Origin: Meridianimarinicoccus sp. MJW13
Lineage (GTDB): Bacteria > Pseudomonadota > Alphaproteobacteria > Rhodobacterales > Rhodobacteraceae
Assembly: GCF_014901205.1 (NCBI RefSeq)
Contig: NZ_JACNMU010000009.1
Span: 141,697 to 205,696 of the forward strand
Direction of reading: 5' to 3'
Length of the DNA stretch: 64,000 nt
Numbering within the stretch: position 1 is the first letter of the stretch; the number at the start of each line of letters is the position of its first letter. A model generated the notes under the pieces. That model ran no database searches, was not told the origin of the DNA, and saw only the letters and a list, made by a program, of their open reading frames with translations. Position numbers and translations under genes: made by a program. Shown here piece after piece: positions 35,341 to 45,594 of this stretch.

Positions 35341-37122
35341 TCACATGGGCCAGACCAGCAGGATCATCGGCACCGAGGTCGCGACCACGAGAATTTCCAG
35401 CGGCAGCCCCATGCGCCAGTAGTCGCCGAAGGAATAGCCCCCCGGCCCCAGGATCAGCGTGTTGTTCTTGTGACCGATGGGCGTAAGGAACGCGCAGGAC
35501 GCCGCCACCGCAACCGCCATCAGGAAGGGATCTGGACTGACCTCCAGACTGCGGGCCATCTGGATGCCCACCGGGGCCGCGACAATCGCCGTCGCGGTGT
35601 TGTTCAGCACATCCGACAGGGTCATCGTCACCACCATCAGCACCGTTAGCACCGCCCAGGCCGGCCAGCCCGCGGTCAGCCCGACCAGCGCATTGGCGAT
35701 CAGCGCCGTACCCCCCGCCGCATCCAGCGCCGCCCCCAACGGGATCATCGAGCCCAGAAGCACGATCACCGGCCATTCCACATGGTCATAGATATCCGAC
35801 AGTGGCAGGATGCCGGTCAGCACATAGGCCACCACGACGATCCCCAGGGCCACCGGCAGATACACCAGCCCGATAGAAGCCAGCGCCACGGCGGCGGCAA
35901 AAATGCCGATGGCCAGCCAGACCTTGCTGGCGTCGGTGACGGCCAGTCCCCGGTCGGCCAGCGGCAAGGCACCCAGCCAGTCGGCCACCGCCTCGCCCTC
36001 GCCTTCCGGGGTCAGCAGCAGCAGGATATCGCCCGGCTCCACCGTGGTCTTGCGCACTTCCCTGGCAATCGAACGCCCCTGACGCGAGATGCCCAGAAGG
36101 ATGGTGCGCTGGCGCCATGCCAGCCCGAGACTGCGGGCGGATTTCCCGACGATGCGCGCACCCTCGGGCACCACGACCTCGGTGATCGACAGACCCGCGC
36201 CCTCGGCGGACAGGCGTTTCTGGTCAACCTCATTGGCGAAATCCAGCCCCACGGTGGTGCGGAATTCGTCCAACGGCTCGGGCTGTGCCTCGATCACGAT
36301 GGTGTCGCCGCTTTGCAGCAGGGTATTGCGCTGCGTGCCATAGCGGCGCTGGCCGTCCCGCACGAGGCCCAGGATGGCCACGTCATTCTTTTCGGCCGGT
36401 TCGTAAAGCTCGAACAACCGCTTGCCGATCAGCGGTGACTCCTCGGGCACCGACAGCTCGGCGATATAGTTCTTCACCGCCTGTCGGGCATCGGAAATCG
36501 CGCCCGCACCCTCGCGCTGCGGGATCAGCCGCCAGCCGACCAGCGCCACGAAGGCCAGCCCGACCAGCGCCGTGACCCCGCCGACCGGGGCGAAGTCGAA
36601 CATGCGAAAGCCCTCGCCCAGCGTGTCCTTGCGGATGGTGGCCACGACGATATTGGGCGGCGTGCCGATCAACGTGACCATGCCGCCCAGGATGGTGCAA
36701 AACGACAGCGGCATCAGCGACAGCCGCACCGCGCGTCCGGCCTTTTTCGCGGTCTGGATGTCCACCGGCATCAGCAGCGCCAGCGCGGCCACGTTGTTCA
36801 TGAAGGCCGACAGCACCCCGCCGATGGCCCCCATGAAGGTGATATGCGCGCCCAGCCCCCGCTCGGGATCGACCAGCGTGCGGGTGATCAACCCCACCGC
36901 GCCGGACCGGACCAGCCCCGCCGAGACGATCAGCACCAGTGCCACCACCATGGTTGCCGGGTGACCAAAGCCGGAAAACGCGTCTTCTGCCGGGATCGGC
37001 CCCAGCACCACGCCAAGGATCAGCGCCGAAAAGGCCACGAGATCATAGCGGAACCGCCCCCACAGCAACAGGGCGAACACAAAGCCGAACAGGCCGAACA
37101 GGATGATCTGGTCTGAAGTCAT
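35341..37122 (-). CDS. SLC13/DASS-type transporter with two RCK_C domains
   Basis: 593-residue membrane protein. Two blocks of hydrophobic helices (about residues 1-200 and 395-593) flank a soluble loop holding two RCK_C (TrkA-C) domains at about 215-300 and 305-390. Transporter motifs characteristic of the divalent anion/sodium symporter family are visible in each half: MNNVAALALLMP with TLIGTPPNIV in the first, and LNNTATAIVAAP with FLTPIGHKNN in the second. Such proteins are assigned to sulfate, citrate or dicarboxylate uptake; the RCK domains probably sense a small ligand or nucleotide. No partner gene is near. Confidence 0.85.
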   Translation of the reverse strand: MTSDQIILFGLFGFVFALLLWGRFRYDLVAFSALILGVVLGPIPAEDAFSGFGHPATMVVALVLIVSAGLVRSGAVGLITRTLVDPERGLGAHITFMGAIGGVLSAFMNNVAALALLMPVDIQTAKKAGRAVRLSLMPLSFCTILGGMVTLIGTPPNIVVATIRKDTLGEGFRMFDFAPVGGVTALVGLAFVALVGWRLIPQREGAGAISDARQAVKNYIAELSVPEESPLIGKRLFELYEPAEKNDVAILGLVRDGQRRYGTQRNTLLQSGDTIVIEAQPEPLDEFRTTVGLDFANEVDQKRLSAEGAGLSITEVVVPEGARIVGKSARSLGLAWRQRTILLGISRQGRSIAREVRKTTVEPGDILLLLTPEGEGEAVADWLGALPLADRGLAVTDASKVWLAIGIFAAAVALASIGLVYLPVALGIVVVAYVLTGILPLSDIYDHVEWPVIVLLGSMIPLGAALDAAGGTALIANALVGLTAGWPAWAVLTVLMVVTMTLSDVLNNTATAIVAAPVGIQMARSLEVSPDPFLMAVAVAASCAFLTPIGHKNNTLILGPGGYSFGDYWRMGLPLEILVVATSVPMILLVWPM

Positions 37123-37272
37123 GCGTTAGTTGTACGACAAGCTGCGAACTCGGACCAGCGGGCAGCGCCATGGAAAATCGCATCGCCGGGCGCACCGCTT
37201 TGATAGCGTTAACAACTCAGTTGCCCGCCGCCGCATTTTGAGAGATACAGACGCCAACACAGGAGCAAGAAA

Positions 37273-38211
37273 ATGACCAGTGTACTTGAACAACTCCGCG
37301 CCATGACCGTGGTGGTCGCCGATACCGGCGAAGTGGCGGCGGTAAAGCGCTATGAACCGGTGGATTGCACCACCAACCCCTCGCTGGTGCTGGCCGCCTC
37401 CAAGGATCCTGCCTCGGAAGAACTGATCGCGCGCGAGATCGCGGCCGGGCGCGCCAAGGGGCTGACGCCCGAACAGATCACCGCCACCCTGACCGTCGCC
37501 GTCGGGGCCGAGCTGACCAAGCTGGTGCCGGGCCGGGTATCGACCGAGGTCGACGCCTGCCTGTCGTTCGACACGCAAGCCTCGGTGGCGCGTGCCCATG
37601 ACATCGTGGCCGACTATGCCGCGCGCGGTGTCGATAAAAGCCGCATCCTGATCAAGCTGGCCTCGACCTGGGAGGGCATCCGCGCGGCGGAAATCCTTCA
37701 GAAAGAAGGCATCGACTGCAACCTGACGCTGCTGTTCAGCATGGCGCAGGCGGTGGCCTGTGCCGATGCCGGTGCCTTCCTGATCTCGCCCTTCGTGGGC
37801 CGCATCACCGATTGGTACAAGGCCGCCGAAGGGGTCGAAGGCTATGCGCCCGACGAAGATCCGGGCGTGAAATCGGTGCGCAAGATCTATGACTATTACA
37901 AGTCGAACGGCATCGCCACGGTGGTCATGGGCGCGTCCTTCCGCAACGCGGGCCAGATCAAGGCGCTGGCGGGATGTGACAACCTGACCATCGCCCCTGC
38001 CCTTCTGGACGAGCTGTCGCGCGACGAGGCCGAGCTGCCCCGCGTCCTGTCGCCCGATGCCACCAGCGGCATGGCTCCGATCACCATGGACGAAGCCACC
38101 TTCCGCTGGGAGTTGAACGCCGACGCGATGGCGACCGAAAAGCTGGCCGAAGGCATCCGCAAGTTCGACGCCGACCACCGCAAGCTGATCGAGCTTGTCG
38201 CGGCCCGGTAA
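37273..38211 (+). CDS. tal: Transaldolase
   Basis: 312-residue class I aldolase of the TalB type (about 315 residues). It transfers a dihydroxyacetone unit between sedoheptulose-7-phosphate and glyceraldehyde-3-phosphate in the non-oxidative pentose phosphate pathway. Schiff-base lysine is K128 in [22 protein letters not shown] near residue 30, [12 protein letters not shown] near 157 and [12 protein letters not shown] near 175 are all intact. AGGAGCAAGAAA precedes the ATG. It stands alone, divergent from the SLC13 gene, and may be regulated by itself. A TalB-type copy on a replicon is likely a second copy next to a chromosomal one. Confidence 0.94.
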   Translation: MTSVLEQLRAMTVVVADTGEVAAVKRYEPVDCTTNPSLVLAASKDPASEELIAREIAAGRAKGLTPEQITATLTVAVGAELTKLVPGRVSTEVDACLSFDTQASVARAHDIVADYAARGVDKSRILIKLASTWEGIRAAEILQKEGIDCNLTLLFSMAQAVACADAGAFLISPFVGRITDWYKAAEGVEGYAPDEDPGVKSVRKIYDYYKSNGIATVVMGASFRNAGQIKALAGCDNLTIAPALLDELSRDEAELPRVLSPDATSGMAPITMDEATFRWELNADAMATEKLAEGIRKFDADHRKLIELVAAR

Positions 38212-38221
38212 GACACACCGG

Positions 38222-38257
38222 GGCGGGTTCGGGCGGCAGATGCGCCCCGAACTCGCC
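38222..38257 (+). terminator. Imperfect hairpin after transaldolase
   Basis: Arms GGCGGGTTCGGG and CCCCGAACTCGCC with one mismatch and one bulged base, 11 bases after the tal stop. No T-run follows, so termination is likely but not certain; it may also serve the convergent deaminase gene. Confidence 0.4.
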
Positions 38258-38339
38258 TGAACCTAGTCCGGCCGTGATCCCGGCCTGACAATCAGCGCCG
38301 GGCGTGGGCATGGGCAAGATCCCCTCGGCAAGCGATGGA

Positions 38340-38810
38340 TCACCAGAACCCCGCATGGGTGCGCAGGATCTGCGGTTCGAGTTCGGGAAACGGGCCCGAC
38401 ACCTGCACATCGCGCTGGCCGGCCGACAGCACCTGCCGGCAGGGCAGCGACATGGTCAGGTTCTCGGGATTGTCGCCGGTCAGTTCGGCCAGCCGCGCCT
38501 CGGTCATGCCAAAGACCACGCGGCCGATCCCGGCCCAATAGCATCCGCCCGCGCACATGCTGCAAGGCTCGACCGAGGTATAAAGCGTGCATCCGGCCAG
38601 AAACTCGGGGCCATGGGCTCGGGCGGCGGCGCGCGCCACGTTCAGCTCGGCATGGCCGGTGCCGCCGTCGGTGCTGTGGGTGTTGCCGCTCTCGAACAGG
38701 ATGTTGCCCTCGGCATCCGCCAGAAGTGCCCCGAAGGGATGATTGCCCGAAGCACGGGACTCCAGGGCAAGATCGATTGTCCGTTGCAGGAGTTTGAGAT
38801 CGTCGGGCAT
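38340..38810 (-). CDS. Nucleoside/base deaminase (cytidine-deaminase-like fold)
   Basis: 156 residues with the zinc site of the CDA fold: TGHAELNVARAA (His ligand and catalytic Glu) near residue 52 and TSVEPCSMCAGGCYWAG (two Cys ligands) near 80. Closest types are bacterial guanine deaminase and yeast cytosine deaminase-like enzymes rather than TadA, since it lacks the extended basic C-terminus. The ATG at 38810 is chosen for GGAGG 5 bases before. It deaminates a purine or pyrimidine base or nucleoside in the cytoplasm. It is convergent with tal and not in an evident operon. Confidence 0.85.
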   Translation of the reverse strand: MPDDLKLLQRTIDLALESRASGNHPFGALLADAEGNILFESGNTHSTDGGTGHAELNVARAAARAHGPEFLAGCTLYTSVEPCSMCAGGCYWAGIGRVVFGMTEARLAELTGDNPENLTMSLPCRQVLSAGQRDVQVSGPFPELEPQILRTHAGFW

Positions 38811-39011
38811 GGAGCCTCCGGGTTGGTTGCGGTCACACAATTCCTAGACCGATGCGGACCACGAGCAAAAGCGGAAAGACCTTGGCAAGACATCTGACAC
38901 CGCGCCGGTCCCGGCTGGTGGGGGTGCCGGCCTGTCGATGCACATCCGGCTGATCGGCGACCACGGAAAACGCCGCCAACCCGGACGGGCGGCGGCGCGC
39001 TCAGATCCGGC

Positions 39012-39029
39012 GGGCCGGATGTCCGGCCC
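39012..39029 (-). terminator. Tight hairpin at the end of the nap operon
   Basis: 8-bp arms GGGCCGGA (39012-39019) and TCCGGCCC (39022-39029), directly after the stop of the small membrane protein gene at 39036. The 2-base gap forces a larger effective loop. No T-run. Confidence 0.45.
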
Positions 39030-39035
39030 CTGTCC

Positions 39036-39293
39036 TCAGGCCAATGATCCCTTGTGACGGATGGCGCAGCCCACGACACCGGCCGCAGCCCCCACCGCGA
39101 CCGCGATCAGCAGGTCATAGACGGCAATTTCCGCGAACGAGAAATGCGCGAAGATCAGCGTGTTCAGGATGCCGACGAAGCCGCCCATCGAGGCCGCCAG
39201 CGACCAGTTCCGCGTCATCATCCCAAGGGCAAGGCCCAGAATCCCCGGCAAACTGAGGATGTTTCCCGCGATGGTTCCAAAGAAATCAAGCAT
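39036..39293 (-). CDS. Small membrane protein of unknown function at the end of the nap operon
   Basis: 85 residues from ATG 39293, preceded by GGAAGG. Three hydrophobic segments fill the protein: about residues 3-24 (FGTIAGNILSLPGILGLALG), 31-50 (AASMGGFVGILNTLIFA) and 58-78 (YDLLIAVAVGAAAGVVGCAI). No motif recognised. It follows napC by 72 bases in the same direction, so it may be co-transcribed with the nitrate reductase genes. It does not resemble NapE, which has a single helix. Confidence 0.6.
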   Translation of the reverse strand: MLDFFGTIAGNILSLPGILGLALGMMTRNWSLAASMGGFVGILNTLIFAHFSFAEIAVYDLLIAVAVGAAAGVVGCAIRHKGSLA

Positions 39294-39365
39294 ACCAGCC
39301 TTCCCAAGTAGATGTCTGTGCAACCGGCTGCCCGCGCGCTGCGGACAGCCGCCCGATGTGTCGGC

Positions 39366-40067
39366 CTATTCGGATTTTTCGCCCAGGAATCTGCGGATCG
39401 CGTGCAGATCGACGATCGAGCTTTGCGACAGTTCCGGTTCGCCGCCCAGCTCTTCCACGACCCGCTTGTATTCTTCCAGGTATCCCGGTGCCAGCGCATG
39501 GGCGATGCCCTGGTGGCAGTCGATGCAGGTCATGTTGTTGTCCAGCGCGCGCTGGTGTTCGGACGCCGCGCGGTTCTCCTGAGCGGTGAAATCCATGTAT
39601 TCGAAGGCGTGGCAGTTGCGGCATTCGCGGCTGTCCGAGGCCTTCATCTTGCGCCAGACCGAGGCCGACATGTGCAACCGCCGATCCTCGTATTTCTCCT
39701 CGGTCGAGATCGTCCCCAGCAACTCGTGGTACACGTCCTTGGCGGCCATGATCTTGGCCTTGACCTTGTGGTTCCATTCCTTCGGAACGTGACAGTCGGG
39801 ACAGGTCGCGCGCACGCCCGAATGGTTGTTGTAGTGGATGGTCTCGCGGTATTCGCCGAGGTTGGTTTCCATCGTGTGACAGGACACGCAGAATTCCTCG
39901 GTGTTGGTCAGTTCCAGCGACCAGTGGAAGCTGCCCCAGAACATGATGCCGGTCAGAAAACCCGCGATCAGAATGAAACCGATGCTGAGTATCCCGTTCG
40001 GGGTCCAGAACCGGTCCCACAAGCCAAGCAGGCCCTTGCGTCGTGTCTTGTCTTTTGGATCAGCCAT
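39366..40067 (-). CDS. napC: Tetraheme c-type cytochrome NapC
   Basis: 233-residue membrane-anchored quinol dehydrogenase of the NapC/NirT family that passes electrons from quinol to NapB. One N-terminal helix (about residues 26-47) is followed by four CxxCH haem sites: CVSCH, CPDCH, CRNCH and CIDCH. The NapC-type GSFHWSLELTNTEEFCVSCHTM start of the domain is present. GGAG precedes the ATG. Seventh gene of the leftward nap operon. Confidence 0.93.
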   Translation of the reverse strand: MADPKDKTRRKGLLGLWDRFWTPNGILSIGFILIAGFLTGIMFWGSFHWSLELTNTEEFCVSCHTMETNLGEYRETIHYNNHSGVRATCPDCHVPKEWNHKVKAKIMAAKDVYHELLGTISTEEKYEDRRLHMSASVWRKMKASDSRECRNCHAFEYMDFTAQENRAASEHQRALDNNMTCIDCHQGIAHALAPGYLEEYKRVVEELGGEPELSQSSIVDLHAIRRFLGEKSE

Positions 40068-40093
40068 GTTGGTGTCTCCTTGAACTCACCGGT

Positions 40094-40537
40094 TCAGCGC
40101 AGGTTCGCGGAAGGTTGAAAATCATTCCCGACCAGTTCGGGGGTGTTGGCTTGCGGCACATGGCACTGGTTGCAGAACCAGCGGGTTCCGGCGACCTGGT
40201 CCAGTTCGTTGCCGTCGCGATCCAGGTAATGGGTCATCGACAGGGTGGGCGCGCCACGCTCTCCGGCGTTGGTCCAGTCATGACAGCTCAGGCACTGGTT
40301 GGTGCGAAGGTCGATCTGGTACTGGCTGGCAGTATGCGGGATCAAGGGCGGCTGCTGGCGATAGTTTCGCACCATGCGGCCTTCGATCTGGCGTGGAACC
40401 TGGTCGAGCAGCTGTGGCTCGTCCACATCGGCGCCGCGAAGCGAGGTGACGCTTCCGGCCCCCTGCGCCACGGCCCATCCGGCCAGAGAAAGGGTTACGA
40501 CCAGGGCGGAGACACCCGCAAGGACCTGCTTATTCAT
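40094..40537 (-). CDS. napB: Periplasmic diheme cytochrome c NapB
   Basis: 147 residues with a signal peptide (residues about 1-24, GWAVAQG) and two CxxCH haem sites, CLSCH and CNQCH, in the standard NapB context (NQCLSCHDWTNA and RWFCNQCHVPQA). It is the electron-transfer subunit of the NapAB periplasmic nitrate reductase and lies between napH and napC. Confidence 0.93.
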   Translation of the reverse strand: MNKQVLAGVSALVVTLSLAGWAVAQGAGSVTSLRGADVDEPQLLDQVPRQIEGRMVRNYRQQPPLIPHTASQYQIDLRTNQCLSCHDWTNAGERGAPTLSMTHYLDRDGNELDQVAGTRWFCNQCHVPQANTPELVGNDFQPSANLR

Positions 40538-40558
40538 CTTTGTTCTCCGTTCTTCCGT

Positions 40559-41470
40559 TCAGGCGGCGTTTCTGGTGGCAGGGGGCGCTGCCGGTTCCGT
40601 GAGGGGGACGACACGTTGGTCGTAGCGATGGGTGAAGGCGAAGACATCCACCGAGCAGACATCAATGCAGCGCCCGCAGTTGGTACAGTCGGGCGAAAGG
40701 ATGATCGGGGTCTCCCCCGGTTTTCCCTTCAGGGCAGGCGAGATCACCTGTTGTTCCGGGCAGACCGCGTAACAGTCCATGCAGTCGTCGCAGGCCTGCC
40801 GGTTGGCCGCGCTAACGCGCAGCAGGCTGCGGGCGCCAACAAGGCTGTAGAAGGCGCCGACCGGGCAGACATGCCCGCACCAGCCGCGCCGGGCGACCAC
40901 CAGGTCGAACAGGAACACCGCCACGACCAGCGCCCAGGCAAAGCCCATGCCGAAGACAAGGCCGCGGTGCAGCATGGTGATCGGGTTGATCAACTCCCAG
41001 GCGACCGTGCCCGTGATCGCCGAGGCCGCCAGCACCGCGCCGAGGATCCAGAAGCGCGTGTTGCGCTTGGGCTGCCAGCCCTTCGGCATCCCCAGCTTGT
41101 CATGCAGCCAATGGGCGGCGTCGGTGACCGGGTTGATCGGGCACACCCACGAGCAATAGACCCGCCCGCCGATCAACCCATAGGCCACCAGCACGATGAT
41201 CGCGCCCAGAAGGGCGGTGAATTCCGGCCAATGCCCGGCGACCATGCCTTGCAGCAACACCAGCGGATCGGTCAGCGGCAGCACCCCGAAGGTGCGCGAC
41301 CCGGCCAGCGTGCCGGTGACCCACCACAGGCCGAACCACGGACCCAGCAGGAACAAGACCAGGAAAAATGCCTGGCTCAGACGCCGCAACAGCAAGAAGC
41401 GATGCGCACCGATCCAGCCTTTTTCGCGGATGGCCTCTTCTCCGACGGGCAGTCTTGTCTTGACGCTCAT
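40559..41470 (-). CDS. napH: Quinol dehydrogenase membrane component NapH
   Basis: 303 residues from the ATG at 41470, with four membrane helices. Two CxxxCP loops (CSWVCPINP and [11 protein letters not shown]) and two ferredoxin-type 4Fe-4S motifs near the C-terminus ([13 protein letters not shown] and [14 protein letters not shown]) identify NapH. With NapG it forms an alternative quinol dehydrogenase feeding NapAB in addition to NapC. Starts overlapping the napG stop by ATGA. Confidence 0.92.
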   Translation of the reverse strand: MSVKTRLPVGEEAIREKGWIGAHRFLLLRRLSQAFFLVLFLLGPWFGLWWVTGTLAGSRTFGVLPLTDPLVLLQGMVAGHWPEFTALLGAIIVLVAYGLIGGRVYCSWVCPINPVTDAAHWLHDKLGMPKGWQPKRNTRFWILGAVLAASAITGTVAWELINPITMLHRGLVFGMGFAWALVVAVFLFDLVVARRGWCGHVCPVGAFYSLVGARSLLRVSAANRQACDDCMDCYAVCPEQQVISPALKGKPGETPIILSPDCTNCGRCIDVCSVDVFAFTHRYDQRVVPLTEPAAPPATRNAA

Positions 41471-42288
41471 TGCCCTGCCCCCGGAAGCTTGAAGGCCGGG
41501 TCGAACCCGCCGGGCGCGACAAGATTGTCGGTGCCCGGTCCGGGCAGGCGGTCGGGCAGATCGATGATGCCTTCGACCACCGGCGCGCCCTTCAGTTCCT
41601 TTTCTTCCCAGCCCCTGCGGTAGTGTTCCGCCGAACTGCCACGGGCCAGCCGCATCGGCAGCACCTTGATCGTGGCTTCCGGCAGGACGCAGCTTTTCTC
41701 GCACATGCCGCAGCCGGTGCAGTGGTCCGCATGTACCGTGGGCGCAAAGATGGCGTGATGGCCCGACACCTCGTTGTGGCGCAACTCCAGCGTGATCGCC
41801 TTGTCGATCACCGGGCAGACCCGGTAACAGACATCGCAGCGCAGCCCGAGGAAGTTCAGGCAGTTTTCCTGATCCACCAGGACCGCGACCCCCATCTCGG
41901 CGTCGTCGATATCATCCAGCGCCGGGTCCAGCGCGCCGGTCGGACAGGCCGCCACGCAGGGGATGTCCTCGCACATTTCGCAGGGCACGTCGCGGGCGGT
42001 GAAATAGGGCGTGCCGGTGGCCGGCCCGTCTTCTCCCAGTTCCGCCAGCTTCAGGGTGTCATAGGGGCAATCCCGGACGCACAGCCCGCAGCGAATGCAG
42101 GCTGCCAGAAAGTCATCTTCTGGCAGGGCACCGGGCGGCCGCAACGCCTCGGCCGGCAAGGCGCGGGCGTCCCGCGCCAGATAGGTCAGACCCATCCCGG
42201 CAATTGCGCAACCGCCCGCCGCCCGCGCGGCGTCCCGAAGGAACCGGCGGCGGTCAGTTGAGCGTGGCTTTCCTCCTGCGGCAGGCAT
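41467..42288 (-). CDS. napG: Ferredoxin-type protein NapG
   Basis: 273-residue periplasmic iron-sulfur protein. A twin-arginine motif (RRRFLRD near residue 13) is followed by four cysteine clusters: [43 protein letters not shown] and [11 protein letters not shown]. It relays electrons from NapH to NapAB. Sits 30 bases after napA and is translationally coupled to napH. Confidence 0.92.
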   Translation of the reverse strand: MPAAGGKPRSTDRRRFLRDAARAAGGCAIAGMGLTYLARDARALPAEALRPPGALPEDDFLAACIRCGLCVRDCPYDTLKLAELGEDGPATGTPYFTARDVPCEMCEDIPCVAACPTGALDPALDDIDDAEMGVAVLVDQENCLNFLGLRCDVCYRVCPVIDKAITLELRHNEVSGHHAIFAPTVHADHCTGCGMCEKSCVLPEATIKVLPMRLARGSSAEHYRRGWEEKELKGAPVVEGIIDLPDRLPGPGTDNLVAPGGFDPAFKLPGAGQ

Positions 42289-42318
42289 GGCGTCGCGTTC
42301 CTTGGCTCAAGTCCGGGC

Positions 42319-44811
42319 TCAGGCGCGCTCGACCTTGCAGGCGCATTTCTTGAAGTCGGTCTCTTTCGACAGCGGGCAGGTCGCATCCAGCGTCAGCTTG
42401 TTGATGAGCTGGCCCTCGTCGAACCACGGCACGAAGACCAGGCCGCGCGGCGGCTTGTTCCGGCCCCGTGTTTCCACCCGGCTCAACATCTCGCCCCGGC
42501 GCGAGGAGATCAGGATCTCCTGCCCCCGGCGCAGGTCGCGGTCGCGGGCATCGTCGGGATGCATATAGACCACGGCCGACGGGAAGGCGCGGTGCAGCTC
42601 GGGCACCCGGCGGGTCATAGACCCGGAATGCCAGTGCTCCAGCACCCGGCCCGTGCAGAGCCACAGGTCGAATTCCTCATCCGGAACTTCCGGGGCAGGC
42701 TCGAACGGGGCGAAGATGATCTTCGCACGGCCATCCGGGTTGCCATAGAACTCGACCCCCTTGCCTTCGCCGACATAGGAGTCATAGCCCTCGCGGAAGC
42801 GATAGAGCGTTTCCTTGCCGTCGACCACGGGCCAGCGCAGACCGCGGGCCTTGTGATACATCTCGAAGGGCGCCAGGTCGTGACCGTGGCCGCGCCCGAA
42901 GGCGGCGTATTCCTCGAACAGACCCTTCTGGACGTAATAGCCGAAATGCTCGGATTCGTCGTTGGCAAAGCCCTCGGCGGTCTCGGACACCGGGAACTGG
43001 TTGACGACACCATTCTCGAACAGAACCTCGTACAGGGTCTTGCCCGCATGTTCCGGCATCTTGGCCAGCAGTTCGTCGCCCCAGGCTTCCTCGACCGTGA
43101 AGCGCTTGGCAAATTCCATCAGCTGCCACAGGTCGGATTTCGCCTCGCCGGGCGCATCCACCTGCTGACGCCAGAACTGGGTGCGCCGCTCGGCGTTGCC
43201 ATAGGCGCCTTCCTTTTCCACCCACATGGCGGTGGGCAGGATCAGGTCGGCGGACATGGCGGTCACCGTCGGATAAGGGTCCGACACGGCGATGAAGTTC
43301 TCCGGGTTGCGATAGCCCGGCAGACCTTCCTCGTTCATGTTCGGGGCGGCCTGCATGTTGTTGGTGCACTGCACCCAATAGGCGTTCAGAACCCCGTCCT
43401 TCAGCATCCGGTTCTGCAGCACCGCGTGGAAGCCCGGCTTCGGCGGGATGGTGCCTTCGGGGATGTTCCAGGCGGTTTCGCAGATCTCGCGGTGCTTGTC
43501 GTTGGCCACCACCATGTCGGCGGGCAGACGGTGGGCAAAGGTGCCGACTTCGCGCGCGGTGCCGCATGCCGACGGCTGGCCGGTCAGCGAGAACGGCGAG
43601 TTGCCGGGTTCGGAGATCTTGCCGGTCAGCAGGTGAACGTTGTACATCAGCCCGTTCACCCAGGATCCGCGGGTGTGCTGGTTGAAGCCCATGGTCCACA
43701 GGCTCATGACCTTGCGGTCTGGGTCGGCGTATTGCTGGGCCAGACGCTCGAGCTGCGCTTCGGGAACGCCGGAAATCTCGGACGCTTTCTCCAGCGTGTA
43801 TTCGGACACCGACTCGGCGTACTCCTCGAAGGTCATGTCCGACAGCTTGCCCGAATCCGGGTTGGCCGCGGCCTGCTGCAGCTCATGCTCGGGGCGCAGG
43901 CCATAACCGATGTCGGTATCGGTCCGCTTGAAGTTCACATGGGCGTTGACGAAATCCCAGTTCACCGCGTCGTTCTGGATGATGTAATTGGCGATGTAGT
44001 TCAGGATCGCCAGATCGGCCTGCGGCGTGAAGATCATGCCGTTGTCGGCCAGTTCGAAGCTGCGATGCTCGTAGGTCGACAGAACGTGCACTTCGCAGCC
44101 CGGCTTGGTCAGGCGGGTGTCGGTCAGCCGCGACCACAGGATCGGGTGCATCTCGGCCATGTTCGAGCCCCAGAGCACGAAGGTGTCCGCATGTTCCAGA
44201 TCGTCGTAGCAGCCCATCGGCTCGTCGATGCCGAAGGCGCGCATGAAGCCGACCACGGCCGAAGCCATGCAGTGCCGCGCGTTGGGATCGATGTTGTTGG
44301 AGCGGAAGCCGGCCTTCATCAGCTTGGCGGCGGCATAGCCTTCCCAGACCGTCCACTGGCCCGAACCGAACATGCCGACCGAGGTCGGGCCCTTCTTGAC
44401 CAGCGCCTCTTTCCACTTCTCGGCCATGATGTCGAAAGCTTCGTCCCAGCTCACCGGCTCGAACTCGCCATTCTTGTCATAGACGCCATTGGTCTTGCGC
44501 AGCAGCGGCGTGGTCAGCCGGTCCTGCCCGTACATGATCTTGGACAGGAAATAGCCCTTGATGCAGTTCAGCCCGCGGTTCACAGGGGCATCGGGGTCGC
44601 CCTGGGTGGCCACGACACGGCCATCCTTGGTGCCGACCAGAACCGAACAGCCGGTGCCGCAGAAGCGGCAGGCGGCCTTGTCCCAGCGAATGTCGGGGGT
44701 CCGCACCTGCGCGGCGGCCTGGCCGCTTGCAAGGGGAATACCTGCGGCCGCAGCGGTGCTGGCGGCGGCGGTGGCTTTCAGGAATGTCCGGCGAGAGTCC
44801 GAAATGGTCAT
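42319..44811 (-). CDS. napA: Periplasmic nitrate reductase catalytic subunit NapA
   Basis: 830-residue bis-MGD molybdoenzyme that reduces nitrate to nitrite in the periplasm. Tat signal with SRRTFLK; the 4Fe-4S cluster cysteines are C48, C51, C55 and C83; the molybdenum ligand is C181 in NARHCMAS. Length matches NapA (828 in E. coli). The C-terminal MGD-binding domain is complete (PVVWTG-type [18 protein letters not shown]). Placed directly after napD, its dedicated chaperone. Confidence 0.96.
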   Translation of the reverse strand: MTISDSRRTFLKATAAASTAAAAGIPLASGQAAAQVRTPDIRWDKAACRFCGTGCSVLVGTKDGRVVATQGDPDAPVNRGLNCIKGYFLSKIMYGQDRLTTPLLRKTNGVYDKNGEFEPVSWDEAFDIMAEKWKEALVKKGPTSVGMFGSGQWTVWEGYAAAKLMKAGFRSNNIDPNARHCMASAVVGFMRAFGIDEPMGCYDDLEHADTFVLWGSNMAEMHPILWSRLTDTRLTKPGCEVHVLSTYEHRSFELADNGMIFTPQADLAILNYIANYIIQNDAVNWDFVNAHVNFKRTDTDIGYGLRPEHELQQAAANPDSGKLSDMTFEEYAESVSEYTLEKASEISGVPEAQLERLAQQYADPDRKVMSLWTMGFNQHTRGSWVNGLMYNVHLLTGKISEPGNSPFSLTGQPSACGTAREVGTFAHRLPADMVVANDKHREICETAWNIPEGTIPPKPGFHAVLQNRMLKDGVLNAYWVQCTNNMQAAPNMNEEGLPGYRNPENFIAVSDPYPTVTAMSADLILPTAMWVEKEGAYGNAERRTQFWRQQVDAPGEAKSDLWQLMEFAKRFTVEEAWGDELLAKMPEHAGKTLYEVLFENGVVNQFPVSETAEGFANDESEHFGYYVQKGLFEEYAAFGRGHGHDLAPFEMYHKARGLRWPVVDGKETLYRFREGYDSYVGEGKGVEFYGNPDGRAKIIFAPFEPAPEVPDEEFDLWLCTGRVLEHWHSGSMTRRVPELHRAFPSAVVYMHPDDARDRDLRRGQEILISSRRGEMLSRVETRGRNKPPRGLVFVPWFDEGQLINKLTLDATCPLSKETDFKKCACKVERA

Positions 44812-44827
44812 GCGTCTGTTCTCCGGC

Positions 44828-45088
44828 TTAGCGACTGGCGAGTGGGACCCGCTGGGAAAGGTCTTCGAAATGGTGATAGTTCAGCGTGACCGAAATCACG
44901 CCGGGGATCTGGTGAAGCGCCATGATCTGGTCAGAGGCGCGTTTGTCGTCGATGTCTTCCACCACCACGACGAATTTTCCGTCGTCGGTGGCGGCATGAA
45001 CCTCGACCCCGGCCATGCCGGTCATTTCGGACCGGGCCGCATCGGCCTTGTCCTTTGCAACATGCACGAGGCATCCACAGATATTCAA
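44828..45088 (-). CDS. napD: Tat-signal-binding chaperone NapD
   Basis: 86-residue ferredoxin-fold chaperone that binds the NapA signal peptide. The start N-I-C-G-C-L-V-H-V is the NapD pattern, and [17 protein letters not shown] and [15 protein letters not shown] follow. The start is a TTG at 45088, supported by AGGAGG 7 bases before it and by its overlap (TTGA) with the napF stop. The open frame upstream to 45178 lies in napF and has no ribosome-binding site. Confidence 0.9.
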   Translation of the reverse strand: MNICGCLVHVAKDKADAARSEMTGMAGVEVHAATDDGKFVVVVEDIDDKRASDQIMALHQIPGVISVTLNYHHFEDLSQRVPLASR

Positions 45089-45594
45089 ACCGCGGCCTCC
45101 TTGTTCGTGATTTCCGGGTGATAGAAGTCGATGGCGCCAGTTGGGCAGGAATAAGCACATCCGCCGCACCCCGTGCATTGATCGAGGTCAACTACGGGCC
45201 GCGAACACCCTCCCAACGCCAAACGAAATGAAATTGCGGCAGGTTCGCAGGAATCCTGGCAGCTGCGGCAGGTGACGCCGTTCATCGACAGGCAATTGTC
45301 GGCAACCCGCGCCTTCCACGACCAGGCCGCGACCCGGTCCGGCATCAGGGCCTCGGTCGGGCAGGCCTCGGCACATTGCCCGCAAAACGTGCAGGCCCCG
45401 CGCGCGAAATCCACCACCGGACCATTGTCCGCATCGCGCACAAGGATGCCTTCCGGGCAGGCAGTAATGCAGTCGGCACAGCGCGTGCAGGCTTCCAGAA
45501 AAGCGGAAGACACGCCCGGCGGACGCATCACGGTGCGGGCGTCCGGCCCCACCCTTCCCCTCAGAAATTCCCTGCGACTTGTTGCGGTTGCCAT
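45085..45594 (-). CDS. napF: Ferredoxin-type protein NapF
   Basis: 169 residues, first gene of the operon. Three full 4Fe-4S sites, CTRCADCITACPEG, CTFCGQCAEACPTE and CTGCGGCAYSCPTG, plus a partial CRSCQDSC segment. SRREFLRG at the N-terminus is typical of NapF and is not processed as a Tat signal in known cases. It works in the cytoplasm in maturing NapA, probably supplying its iron-sulfur cluster. The order F-D-A-G-H-B-C is that of E. coli nap without the extra genes after NapC. Confidence 0.9.
   Translation of the reverse strand: MATATSRREFLRGRVGPDARTVMRPPGVSSAFLEACTRCADCITACPEGILVRDADNGPVVDFARGACTFCGQCAEACPTEALMPDRVAAWSWKARVADNCLSMNGVTCRSCQDSCEPAAISFRLALGGCSRPVVDLDQCTGCGGCAYSCPTGAIDFYHPEITNKEAAV

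Noticed and set aside
42559..44889. A 776-codon plus-strand frame opposite napA
   Set aside because: Antisense shadow; napA has all cofactor ligands and context.
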